Shown here: one piece after another, positions 31,649 to 39,873 of the stretch
Layout of the letters: each line of letters starts with the position of its first letter
Position numbering within the stretch: the first letter of the stretch is position 1
Assembly: GCA_014361055.1 (NCBI GenBank)
Contig: JACIWI010000102.1
Coordinates: 1-40,818 of the forward strand
Source of the DNA: Candidatus Bipolaricaulota bacterium
Lineage (GTDB): Bacteria; Bipolaricaulota; Bipolaricaulia; Bipolaricaulales; Bipolaricaulaceae
Direction: 5' to 3'
Length of the DNA: 40,818 bases
Made by a program: the position numbers and the translations under genes
Notes under the pieces: generated by a model
The model's database searches: none
What the model was told of the DNA's origin: nothing
The model's input: only the letters and a program-made list of their open reading frames with translations

Positions 31649-32851
31649 TCAGACGAGCAGGCGGGCGAAGCGGCGACGGCCTACCCGTAGCACCATCCCC
31701 GCCCGCACCTCCACCCGATCTTGCGGGGACCCCACCTTGACCCCATCCAGCTGTACCCCCCCCTGCTCCACCAGCCGGCGCGCCTCCGACCTCGATGAAG
31801 CCAGCCCCGACGCCACGAGCAGCTCCACGATCCCCACCGCCCCGTCCGCATCCAAGAGCTTCCCCACCCGCACCTCCGGCATCTCCGCAGGAGGCTTCTC
31901 TTCCTCGAACACCCGCTCAAAGTGGGCCTGAGCTTGGCGGGCCGCTTCCTCGCCGTGGAACTGGGCGACCAACGTGAACGCCAGGCGCTTCTTCGCCTCT
32001 TTGGGGTGCAGGCCTTGGACCTCTTCCCAGGGGATCCCGGTGAGGAGCCGGTAGTACTGGGGCATGAGCTCATCCGGAAGCGACATCACCTTCCCGAACT
32101 GCTCATCGGGCGGCTCGGCGATCCCGATGTAGTTCCCCCGGGACTGGGACATCGCAAACACCCCGTCCGTGCCGAGGAGGAGGGGCATGGTCAGGATCAC
32201 CTGGGGCTCTTGGCCATACGCCTCCTGGATGTCGCGGCCGATGAGGAGGTTGAACCGCTGGTCCGAGCCCCCGAGCTCCACGTCCGCCCGCACCGCCACC
32301 GAATCGTAGGCCTGGGCCAGGGGATACAGGAACTCCATGATCGTGATCGCCGACCCTTCGTGGAACCGGCGCTGGAAGTCCTCCCGCTCCAGCATCCGGG
32401 CCACGGTGTACCGCGCGGTGAGGCCGATCACCTGGGCCAGGGTGAGTTTCTCCAGCCATTCGGAGTTGTACCGCACCTCAGCCCGCTTCGGGTCCAGGAT
32501 GCGGAACGCCTGCTCCCGGTACGTGTGCATGTTGCGTTCGATCTCCTCAGGCGGCATCGGCTCGCGCGTCTTGGACTTGCCGGACGGATCGCCGATCCGG
32601 CGGGTGAAGTCCCCCACCACCAGCACCGCGGTGTGACCGAGGTCCTGGAACACGCGGAGCTTGCGGAGCACCACCGCATGGCCGAGGGTAAGATGTGGGG
32701 CGGAGGGGTCGATCCCGAGCTTGACCCGCAGGGGCTGGCCCTGGCGCAGCGATCGCTCGAGCTTGGCCGCCAACTCCTCCCGCGGGAGGAGGGTCTCTAC
32801 GTTGTGCTCGATCAAAGCCAGTTGTCGTTCTACTTCCGGGCGAACGTCCAT
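31649..32851 (-). CDS. tyrS: Tyrosyl-tRNA synthetase
   Basis: 400 residues, the bacterial TyrZ-like type. HIGH-equivalent HLTLGH (53-58), GDFTRRIGDPSGKSKTR, tyrosine/tRNA-site stretches EFLYPLAQAYDS and ELGGSDQRFNLL, and a C-terminal S4 RNA-binding domain (about 340-400; ASGLASSRSEARRLVEQGG). The signature loop is degenerate: residues 233-237 read AMSQS where KMSKS is normal, so both lysines that help activate ATP are missing, while the following GNYIGI is kept. It lies 10 bases after gyrA on the same strand with GAAGGAG ahead of the ATG, so it is probably cotranscribed. Confidence 0.92.
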   Translation of the reverse strand: MDVRPEVERQLALIEHNVETLLPREELAAKLERSLRQGQPLRVKLGIDPSAPHLTLGHAVVLRKLRVFQDLGHTAVLVVGDFTRRIGDPSGKSKTREPMPPEEIERNMHTYREQAFRILDPKRAEVRYNSEWLEKLTLAQVIGLTARYTVARMLEREDFQRRFHEGSAITIMEFLYPLAQAYDSVAVRADVELGGSDQRFNLLIGRDIQEAYGQEPQVILTMPLLLGTDGVFAMSQSRGNYIGIAEPPDEQFGKVMSLPDELMPQYYRLLTGIPWEEVQGLHPKEAKKRLAFTLVAQFHGEEAARQAQAHFERVFEEEKPPAEMPEVRVGKLLDADGAVGIVELLVASGLASSRSEARRLVEQGGVQLDGVKVGSPQDRVEVRAGMVLRVGRRRFARLLV

Positions 32852-32861
32852 CGCCGCTCCT

Positions 32862-35258
32862 TCACACCACCACCGCCGACACCACCCGGTCCCCAGGCTC
32901 CACCTGGATCAGCCGCACCCCACGCGCGTACCGGGAGAACGTGCTCACCTGGGCTGCCGGGAAGCGGATCACCTTGCCGCCGGCGGTGGACAGGGCCACC
33001 TCGTCGTCCTCGGCCACCAGGATCACCGCAACGAGCGGCCCCACCTGGTCGTCCAGCTTGATCCCGATCACGCCCCGGCCGCCCCGGCCTTGGGCCGGAA
33101 GATCCGAAAGGTCCACGCGCTTGCCATGCCCGCCTTCGGTCACCAGGAGCAGTCGCTTCCCCTGGCAATCCCGTGGGAGCCCAACCAGGCCCACCACCTT
33201 GTCCCCGGAGGCGAGGCGGATCCCGATCACCCCTTTCGACGGCCGCCGGGTCACCCGTATCTCCTCCTCGGCGAACCGGATCACATGGCCGCCGGAGGTG
33301 GCCAGCACCACCTCCCCCCCACCATGGGTGATGAGCACGTCTACTAGCCGGTCCTCCTCGGGGATGGAGTGGGCCAGGATCCCTTTCGTATGGGCGTTGG
33401 CGTAGTCGGAAAGCGCATTGCGGTTGACGATCCCGTGGCGGGTGGCGAGGAGGGCGTACCCGTGGGTGTAGTCGTCCACCGGCAGCACCGCGCGGATCTC
33501 CTCGCCCACATCCATCTCCAGGAAGTGCCGCAGGTTCTTGCCTACCGAATCCCGCTGGCCGAGGTCCAGGCATCTCATGGGCAGCTTGAACACCCGCCCG
33601 CGGTCAGTGAACACGAGGAGGTCTTGATGCGTATTTCCGGCCACCATCGTCCGTAGAAAGTCCCCCTCTTTGGTGCGGATGCCGATCACGCCCTTGCCGC
33701 CCCGGCCCTGGGCCCGGTACGCCTCGCACTCGGTGGCGTTCACGTACCCCTTGTGGGTCACGCACAGGATCACGTCCTGCAGGGGAACCTCCAGCTCAGG
33801 CAGTTCGCCCACCGCCTCACCGGCGGTGATCGTCGTCCGTCGCCCGTCCCCGTACCGCTCGGCGATGGCCTTGAGCTCCTCACGGATCAAGCCGTCCAGC
33901 CGGACCGGATCGGCCAGCACCGCCTCGTGCTCGGCGATCTTCCCGCGCAGTTCCTCGAGCTCGTCCTCCACCTTGCGCCGTTCCAGCTTGGTGAGCTGGC
34001 TCAGCCGCATCTTGATCACTGCCTCCGCCTGCTTGGCGGAGAGGCCGAGCTCCGCGGCGAGGAGGGCCTCGGCCTCGGCCGGCTCGGCCGCGGAGCGCAC
34101 GATCTCGATGACCTGGTCCAGGTGCGCGATGGCCAGCTTGAACCCTTCCAGGATATGGGCCCGTTCCCGGGCCACGCGCAGCCGGTGCTCCGTCCGCCGC
34201 CGCACCGTGGCCCGGCGGAAGTCGAGGAACACCCGGAGGAGCTTGGGCAGGGACAGGGTACGGGGGCTTCCATCCTGGATCACCAAGAAGTGGCAAGCGA
34301 ACGTGCGCTCAAGCGGGGTGAGCTTGTACAGGCGGTGCAGGAGCCGTTCCCCATCCGTGCCCCGCTTGAGCTCGATCACCACCCGCAGCCCCTCCCGGTC
34401 CGACTCGTCCCGCAGGTCGGCGATCCCCTCCAGCTCCCCGGCCCGGACCTTGGCGACGATGGACTCGAGGATGGTAGACTTGCGCACCTGGTAAGGGATC
34501 TCGGTGATCACGATCCGCTCGTCCTCGACGAACGCGCGAGCTCGCACGGTGAGGCGCCCTTCCCCGGTGCGGTACGCCTCCCGGATCCCGTCCCGACCGA
34601 CGATGAGCCCGCCGGTGGGAAAGTCCGGCCCGGGGATGAGGGGAAGGAGCTCGTCGGCGTCCGCATCCGGGTGGTCCATGAGGTACAGGGTGGCCTGGAT
34701 GAGCTCCCCCAGGTTGTGGGGAGGGATCTGGGTGGTCATCCCCACCGAGATCCCCCACGCCCCGTTGGCGAGGAGGTGGGGGAACCGTACCGGCAGGACC
34801 TCCGGTTCCTCCAGGGAGCCGTCGAAGTTGGGGAGGAAGTCGACCGTATCCTCGGTAAGCTCATCCAAGAACTCGACGGCAATCGGGCTCAAGCGGGCCT
34901 CGGTGTACCTCATCGCCGCCGGCTCGTCCCCGTCCACCGACCCAAAGTTCCCCTGCCCGTCGACCAGGGGGTAGCGGGTAGAGAAACCTTGGGCCAGGCC
35001 CACCATGGCCTCGTACACGGCCATGTCCCCGTGGGGATGGAACTTACCCATCACCTCGCCCACGATGCGGGCCGATTTCTTGTAGGGCTTGCCCGGAGTG
35101 AGGCCGAGCTCGCGCATCCCATAGAGGATGCGGCGCTGCACGGGCTTGAGCCCGTCCCGCACGTCGGGGATGGCCCGGCCGCGGATCACCGAGACGGCGT
35201 AGTCGATATACGACTGCTCCATCTCGTCTTCGATGTAGGCAATCTCTACGCGTTCCAT
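32862..35258 (-). CDS. gyrA: DNA gyrase subunit A
   Basis: 798 residues. Winged-helix/tower part with catalytic Y118 ([10 protein letters not shown]), which forms the DNA-phosphotyrosine link, and a C-terminal beta-pinwheel with repeated GVIGI segments. The GyrA box appears as QGRGGKG (consensus QRRGGKG), which separates gyrase from topoisomerase IV. In the quinolone-binding region [10 protein letters not shown], the positions equal to E. coli Ser83 and Asp87 are Met79 and Glu83. ATG 35258 lies 16 bases after a TAAGAT box, giving a very short leader. No gyrB is nearby. It forms a two-gene unit with tyrS. Confidence 0.95.
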   Translation of the reverse strand: MERVEIAYIEDEMEQSYIDYAVSVIRGRAIPDVRDGLKPVQRRILYGMRELGLTPGKPYKKSARIVGEVMGKFHPHGDMAVYEAMVGLAQGFSTRYPLVDGQGNFGSVDGDEPAAMRYTEARLSPIAVEFLDELTEDTVDFLPNFDGSLEEPEVLPVRFPHLLANGAWGISVGMTTQIPPHNLGELIQATLYLMDHPDADADELLPLIPGPDFPTGGLIVGRDGIREAYRTGEGRLTVRARAFVEDERIVITEIPYQVRKSTILESIVAKVRAGELEGIADLRDESDREGLRVVIELKRGTDGERLLHRLYKLTPLERTFACHFLVIQDGSPRTLSLPKLLRVFLDFRRATVRRRTEHRLRVARERAHILEGFKLAIAHLDQVIEIVRSAAEPAEAEALLAAELGLSAKQAEAVIKMRLSQLTKLERRKVEDELEELRGKIAEHEAVLADPVRLDGLIREELKAIAERYGDGRRTTITAGEAVGELPELEVPLQDVILCVTHKGYVNATECEAYRAQGRGGKGVIGIRTKEGDFLRTMVAGNTHQDLLVFTDRGRVFKLPMRCLDLGQRDSVGKNLRHFLEMDVGEEIRAVLPVDDYTHGYALLATRHGIVNRNALSDYANAHTKGILAHSIPEEDRLVDVLITHGGGEVVLATSGGHVIRFAEEEIRVTRRPSKGVIGIRLASGDKVVGLVGLPRDCQGKRLLLVTEGGHGKRVDLSDLPAQGRGGRGVIGIKLDDQVGPLVAVILVAEDDEVALSTAGGKVIRFPAAQVSTFSRYARGVRLIQVEPGDRVVSAVVV

Positions 35259-35274
35259 ACTGGAAAACCCTTAA

Positions 35275-35303
35275 ATCTTACGAAAGGGAAGGGGCAGGCG
35301 CAA
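35275..35303 (-). promoter_or_regulatory. gyrA-tyrS promoter
   Basis: On the minus strand: TTGCGC (35303-35298), 17-base spacer, TAAGAT (35280-35275). Transcription would start about 9 bases before the gyrA ATG. Confidence 0.5.
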
Positions 35304-35373
35304 GCTTTTCCGGTTGGTGTCCGTTTCGGCTGGGAACTGGTGCCCGGGTTAGACCGCAGCCGGGCGTTCGGGG

Positions 35374-35379
35374 TACGCT
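35374..35379 (+). promoter_or_regulatory. Possible -10 box of the flippase-methyltransferase gene
   Basis: TACGCT ends 8 bases before ATG 35388. TTAGAC (35349-35354) could be a weak -35 box with a long 19-base spacer. The position repeats the near-leaderless pattern; the match is weak. Confidence 0.35.
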
Positions 35380-35387
35380 TAAGGGCC

Positions 35388-37079
35388 ATGAGCCGGGGGT
35401 GGATCGCCGTTGGGCTCGTGCTCGTCGGATTGGGTTTGTTCGCCGCGATCCTCGTCCTGGTAGGGCCGGGCGCGGTGTGGCGCCAGATGCAGGCCCTCGG
35501 ACCCTTAGGGTTCCTGGCGATGTTGGCGGGCGACCTCCTCGCCACCGCGTTGTGGGCCGCAAGCTGGGGGGTGCTGCTCTGGGCGTTTGGGGTGCGCCTC
35601 CCGTGGCGGGCCGTAGCTGGGGTGAGCATGGCCGGGTTCGCCGTGTCCTACCTGACCCCGGTGGCGTACCTGGGCGGGGAGCCGGTGCGGGCTTGGCTCA
35701 CCTCCCGCAAGACCGGCCGGCCGCTCACCACCATCTACGCCACCCTCCTCCTGGACCGGCTCCTGGCCGGGCTGTGCCTGGTGACATTCGCCGTGTTGGG
35801 TGGGGTGGTTGCCCTCACCGGCCCAGTGTTGGGCCTGATGACCAAGGTCAAGGTAGCAGCCGGGCTGGGCGTGGTGTCCGCGGCCGTGGCCCTAGGGGTG
35901 GTTAGCTTTGCCAGGAACTACCATTGGCTGAGCCAGATCGTGGCGGCCTTGGGGCGGCTGAAGCCTGCGTGGCGGCGGCCCACGAGGTGGGCGGAGAAGG
36001 TACGGGAGATGGAGGACGACGTGCACGCCGCGTTCAGCCGGTACCTTCCCTACACCGTCCTCGCCCTGGTGCTGGAGCTTTTGAGCTTCCTCTGCAACTA
36101 CCTGCGCCCTCTCCTCTTCTTCTACTTCACCGAAGGCCGCTGGTTTTCCCTGGCCGACCTCGCCCTGTACTTCAACCTGAACGCCATCCTCACCACCCTC
36201 CTTTGGCTGACCCCGGCCGGGATGGGGACGGCCGAGGGCGGACGGGTGGGCATCCTGAGCCTGGTGGGGATCTCCGCCCAGGGGGGAGTGGCCTTCTCCC
36301 TCACCATCCGGTTCCTGGAGCTCCTGGTGGTGGGGACCGGCTTGGTTTACCTGTCCCGGGAGGGGTTGCTGTACGCGGTGAGGGGGACGAGGGAGGGCCA
36401 CGGACGGAGCCGGGTTCGGTCCTGGCTGGGCATGGTGCGCGGAGCCCTAGAGTTGGGGAGCCTGTACTTCTACGGATGGGTCCTCGGCCCCCGCTGGCTC
36501 CCTCGGTTCTTCGCCCGACTGTATCGGCGGCCCGACCCGTGGGGGTACGAGACGAGCGCGTACGAGCAACGGAAATACGACCTCACCCTGGCCATCCTGC
36601 CGCAGCGGGCGGACCCGGCGCGACCCCCGTACGACCGGATCCTCGAGGTAGGCTGCAGCGAGGGCCTGTTCACCGCCCGGCTGGCCCGGGAAGGGTGGGG
36701 GCGTGAGATCGTCGGGGTGGACTTCATGCCGGCGGCATTGGCGCGGGCCCGGGCCCGTTGCGCGGACCTCCCCGGCGTCCGCTTCCTCCACCTGGACATC
36801 ACCCAGGAGGCACCGGGTGGGGTATTCGACCTCGTGTTCTGCGCCGAGGTCCTCTACTACTTGGGGCCGCTCCGGCGGCTGGAAGCCGTAGCGGACCGGC
36901 TATGCCGGCTCCTCGCCCCCGAGGGCCATCTGGTGCTGGTGAACCCGTGGCCAGCGAGCAGCCTCCTTCATCGCCCGTTCCGCAAGCGGCAGGAGCTCGT
37001 GGTGGTACGCGAGCACGTGGAACGGGACTCGTCCCGCCCCTACGTGATCACCTGTTTGGCCCGTACGCCCCGTCGGTGA
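35388..37079 (+). CDS. Flippase-like (LPG synthase TM/AglD-type) membrane protein fused to SAM methyltransferase
   Basis: 563 residues. Residues about 1-330 hold some eight helices of the lysylphosphatidylglycerol_synthase_TM family: SYLTPVAYLGGEPVRAW (17 residues), TIYATLLLDRLLAG, and LTPAGMGTAEGGRVGIL near the end, the usual three signatures. After a linker (about 340-390) comes a soluble methyltransferase, NodS-like in its opening (YEQRKYDLTLAILP), with SAM motif I EVGCSEGLF (about 420-428), an acidic residue in GVDFMPAAL, and FDLVFCAEVLYYLG. The family's membrane part is tied to lipid or glycolipid movement across the membrane. The fusion suggests methylation of a lipid-linked headgroup. 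ATG 35388 follows a putative -10 box by 8 bases. The end overlaps the opposing deacetylase gene by 32 bases. Confidence 0.8.
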   Translation: MSRGWIAVGLVLVGLGLFAAILVLVGPGAVWRQMQALGPLGFLAMLAGDLLATALWAASWGVLLWAFGVRLPWRAVAGVSMAGFAVSYLTPVAYLGGEPVRAWLTSRKTGRPLTTIYATLLLDRLLAGLCLVTFAVLGGVVALTGPVLGLMTKVKVAAGLGVVSAAVALGVVSFARNYHWLSQIVAALGRLKPAWRRPTRWAEKVREMEDDVHAAFSRYLPYTVLALVLELLSFLCNYLRPLLFFYFTEGRWFSLADLALYFNLNAILTTLLWLTPAGMGTAEGGRVGILSLVGISAQGGVAFSLTIRFLELLVVGTGLVYLSREGLLYAVRGTREGHGRSRVRSWLGMVRGALELGSLYFYGWVLGPRWLPRFFARLYRRPDPWGYETSAYEQRKYDLTLAILPQRADPARPPYDRILEVGCSEGLFTARLAREGWGREIVGVDFMPAALARARARCADLPGVRFLHLDITQEAPGGVFDLVFCAEVLYYLGPLRRLEAVADRLCRLLAPEGHLVLVNPWPASSLLHRPFRKRQELVVVREHVERDSSRPYVITCLARTPRR

Positions 37080-38043
37080 GCTGGGCCAGCGACAGCCCTG
37101 GCAGTCGTGTGTAGATCTCATTGGGCCGCACGAACCCGGCCAGGAACCGCCCATTGGTCACGCGCTGTGAGCTATAGGCCCGGACGGCGGCCAGCTTCAA
37201 CTCCACCACCTCTTCCGGGAGCGGACAGCTTTGCCATTGCCAGCCGTCGAACGTCGCTGGGGGCGCCAGTTCAAGGTCCGGGATCAACCGTCGGGGGAAG
37301 GGCCAACGGGGGGCATGAACCAGGTACAGGCGGAGCTCGGGGCGCTCCTCCCACTCCAGGGCGGCCAGGGCAGCCACGGCGAAGCGCAGGGCGGCTTGGT
37401 GGTCGGGATGGGCGTCATCGGGGTGGGGGAGGTAGACGACGGTGGGACGGAACCGACCCATGATCTCCGTGAGATCCAGCATCAGGTCCTCCCCGCAGTA
37501 CACCGCTTCCGGGCGGTAGCTGTTGGTGTAGAAGGGGTGACGAGCTTTGGTGTAGGGGCTGGTGTAGGGAACCTCACGGTCCCAACAACTCGCCCACATC
37601 GTGGCCAGTCCCCCGTCCGGGTACCCGAGGAAGATCAGGCGGCTCTTGGGCACCCCCAGGATCGAAAGCGCCCGCACCGCTTCCTTCTGCCGGCGGTAGC
37701 CCAGGGCCCGGTAGTCCACCGCCCGGTGAAGGGGGTTCAGGGTGAACAGGCGCTTGGCGGCCCGATTGGCGTCCCCATTGGTCAGGAACACGATCAGCAC
37801 TTCCTGACCCTCCCGCACCATGTTGGCGATCGTCCCCCCCAGCGCCAGGACCTCATCGTCGGGGTGGGGGGCCACCACCAACACCCGTTCCACGTCGGGG
37901 ATGGGATCCGGCGGTTCGACCCGCGGGGGAACGGGCACCCACCACAGGAACAGGTTGAGAAACGGATGAGGGACCCCGGGGATGAACCCCAGGGCGAACG
38001 GCACGAGGACCAGCCCGCCGATCCACCACCGCCGGGCACGCAC
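37048..38043 (-). CDS. PIG-L/LmbE-family N-deacetylase, membrane-anchored
   Basis: 331 residues from GTG 38043, picked for AAGGAGGT 4 bases upstream; GTG 38094, near a promoter, would add 17 residues. One N-terminal helix (WWIGGLVLVPFALGFIPG) anchors the protein. The catalytic zinc motif is APHPDDE (about residues 56-62), with the second site HPDDAHPDH. Family members remove acetyl from GlcNAc-containing substrates such as GlcNAc-PI, mycothiol or bacillithiol precursors. GLATMWASCWDRE and YTSPYTKARHPFYTNSY (17 residues) are less common insertions. It converges on the flippase-methyltransferase gene, hinting at a shared glycolipid or cell-surface role; the substrate is unknown. Confidence 0.82.
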   Translation of the reverse strand: MRARRWWIGGLVLVPFALGFIPGVPHPFLNLFLWWVPVPPRVEPPDPIPDVERVLVVAPHPDDEVLALGGTIANMVREGQEVLIVFLTNGDANRAAKRLFTLNPLHRAVDYRALGYRRQKEAVRALSILGVPKSRLIFLGYPDGGLATMWASCWDREVPYTSPYTKARHPFYTNSYRPEAVYCGEDLMLDLTEIMGRFRPTVVYLPHPDDAHPDHQAALRFAVAALAALEWEERPELRLYLVHAPRWPFPRRLIPDLELAPPATFDGWQWQSCPLPEEVVELKLAAVRAYSSQRVTNGRFLAGFVRPNEIYTRLPGLSLAQLTDGAYGPNR

Positions 38044-38105
38044 CCTGACCTCCTTCACCCCTTCGCCTTCCCGGAAGAACAAGGGTTTCCCCACGCCCTG
38101 CTTTC

Positions 38106-38133
38106 TTTATACTCCTGACACGGGGGAATTCAA
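38106..38133 (-). promoter_or_regulatory. Putative promoter of the deacetylase gene
   Basis: On the minus strand: TTGAAT (38133-38128), 16-base spacer, TATAAA (38111-38106). On the opposite strand the same spot reads TATACT (38108-38113), which could serve the plus-strand gene at 38182. Confidence 0.45.
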
Positions 38134-38181
38134 GCACGCCATCACAGCAGCGGCAACCCGGAATGAAGAGAAGGGACACGG

Positions 38182-39873
38182 ATGATCGCCCGTAGGATAT
38201 CGTGGGTGATGGGTGGTTTGGCGTTGGGGGCGGTGGTGGCCCTGGTGATCGGGGCCCTCGTGTTTTGGGCGTTCCCTGCCTTGAGGCGGGCCCGCAGCCC
38301 CATAGCCGAGATCCAGTCCGGCCCGGTAGTGGTGCGGTACCTGAAGGGAAGCGCGCTCGCCAGCGAAGCGGAGGCGGTGGCATCGGAGGTGAACGCGGCG
38401 TGGCAGGACGTCCTGGAGAAGCTGGGGATCGGCCTCGCCGAGATCCGGGGTCCGGTGGACGTGTACCTCTACGCCAGCACTGCCGAACTCCCCCTGGGGT
38501 ACGCCGCTCGGACGGAGGAGGAGCGAACCTCCGTGGCAGTGGTGGACCACGTGTGGGGTCAACCGCTCGGGGGTGCACTGGGGAGGCTCGCGTGTTCCCT
38601 CCTCTTCGGACGTCCAGGCAACGCCGTGTTCCGGCGAGGCCTTGCCCTCTACCTGGACCACCCGGACCATCCGTGGGCGGTGGAGGCGGCGGCGTGGGGG
38701 GAACCTGTCCCGTGGTCCATCCTGTGGGAAAGGGCGGACCGCCTCCTCCCCCAAGATCCCTGGGAAGGCCTGTACTTCACGGTGAACGCACCCTGGGTAG
38801 GCGTCGCCCCCTCGCTGGAGACCTACCGCGCCCTTATCCTCGCCCGCGGGCAGGGCTCCCAGGGGCGAGGACGGACATGGGAGGCGAGGGCGGGGGCCCT
38901 GGGGGAATGGGTCCTCAACCGGTTCGGCCGCCGCGGGGTGGAGGCGTTCTGGCAGGCTCCCTCCTGGGCAGCGGCCGCGACGGCCCTGGGGATGTCCCCG
39001 GAGGCCATGGCCGCCGAGCTCGACGCGTACCTAGCCGTGTCCTTTGCCGAAAGCCCTGACGCGCCGTACCTGCGGGCGATGACCCTCCTCTACAGCGGGA
39101 GGACCGAACGCGCCTTGGCCGCGCTGCACGCTCTCTCCGGGGAGGAGGTCTCGTGGGCGTTGGGGCTCGCCTACCTCGCCCTGGGCGACCCGGAGCGGGC
39201 CGAGACGGCATGGGAGGGGGGCGAGGCCCACGAACCGGAGCTGCGCGCGGCCGTGGGCACGCTCCGGGGAGAGAGCCGCCTGACGCATGGTCGGCTGGTC
39301 CTGGTTGGCCCGGCGGAGGACGGGGCGCGGTGGTTGGCCGCGGCGGAGGAGGCCCTGGCCCGAGCGATGGACTTCTGGGAAATCGCGGAAGCGGGTCTCC
39401 CCGACAAGCTCGTGTTCTACCTGGTTTCAACCGTGCCCGCAGCCACCGTGCCGTGGGGCGTGGTGTGGGTGACGGCCGGGGCGGAAGCGCTGCCCAGCCT
39501 CGCCGTGCGGGTGGCGTTGGAGGCCGTTTCCCCGTGGGGGCTTCCTGCCTATCGGGCGCTGGTGGAGGGGGTGGTGCTCCACCTGGCCTACCCGGACCGG
39601 GACTTCCGGGCCGAGGCCGCCCGCATCCTGGCCGAGGGGCGGTGGGTGTCCCTGGCCCAGCCCCTGTTCGAGATCTACCCCCCTGAGGTGGCCGAGGCCG
39701 AGGCCGGGGCGCTGGCGCGGTTTCTCGCGGAACGCTATGGGCCGCAGGGCGTGCGGGCGATGTGGGCGCTCCTGGACGCAGGAGCAAGCCCGTTCCGCGC
39801 CGCCGAGCAAGGGCTCGGGATCGCCCTCCTCGAGCTAGAGAAAGAACTGAAGGCCTGGCTCAGACAACCCTGA
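38182..39873 (+). CDS. Membrane-anchored protein of unknown function with two similar halves
   Basis: 563 residues, not recognised with confidence. One N-terminal helix (about 9-32) with an RR start, so the rest is probably outside the membrane. Two regions share a pattern: residues about 47-100 (VVVRYLKGS, SEVNAAWQDVLEKLGI, PVDVYLYAS) and about 372-425 (LVLVGPAED, AEEALARAMDFWEIAEAGL, DKLVFYLVS). Each is followed by an amphipathic stretch and a helix-rich section. This recalls the entry part of peptidase_MA-like (gluzincin) domains, but no HExxH motif is present, so any such domain would be inactive. The middle (about 285-350) has TPR-like alanine-rich helices (YLRAMTLLYSGRTERALAAL). AAGGGA precedes ATG 38182. 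Confidence 0.6.
   Translation: MIARRISWVMGGLALGAVVALVIGALVFWAFPALRRARSPIAEIQSGPVVVRYLKGSALASEAEAVASEVNAAWQDVLEKLGIGLAEIRGPVDVYLYASTAELPLGYAARTEEERTSVAVVDHVWGQPLGGALGRLACSLLFGRPGNAVFRRGLALYLDHPDHPWAVEAAAWGEPVPWSILWERADRLLPQDPWEGLYFTVNAPWVGVAPSLETYRALILARGQGSQGRGRTWEARAGALGEWVLNRFGRRGVEAFWQAPSWAAAATALGMSPEAMAAELDAYLAVSFAESPDAPYLRAMTLLYSGRTERALAALHALSGEEVSWALGLAYLALGDPERAETAWEGGEAHEPELRAAVGTLRGESRLTHGRLVLVGPAEDGARWLAAAEEALARAMDFWEIAEAGLPDKLVFYLVSTVPAATVPWGVVWVTAGAEALPSLAVRVALEAVSPWGLPAYRALVEGVVLHLAYPDRDFRAEAARILAEGRWVSLAQPLFEIYPPEVAEAEAGALARFLAERYGPQGVRAMWALLDAGASPFRAAEQGLGIALLELEKELKAWLRQP

Noticed and set aside
33753-35387. Long open plus-strand frame running antisense to gyrA and joining the flippase gene
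   Set aside because: It is the mirror of a strongly conserved gyrA frame in GC-rich DNA, its product has low-complexity composition, and a promoter-like box with a good start sits at 35388.
35388-38043. Nod-factor-like lipochitooligosaccharide synthesis (NodS- and NodB-like genes)
   Set aside because: There is no chitin synthase or acyltransferase, the deacetylase is PIG-L type rather than NodB type, and the two genes are convergent.
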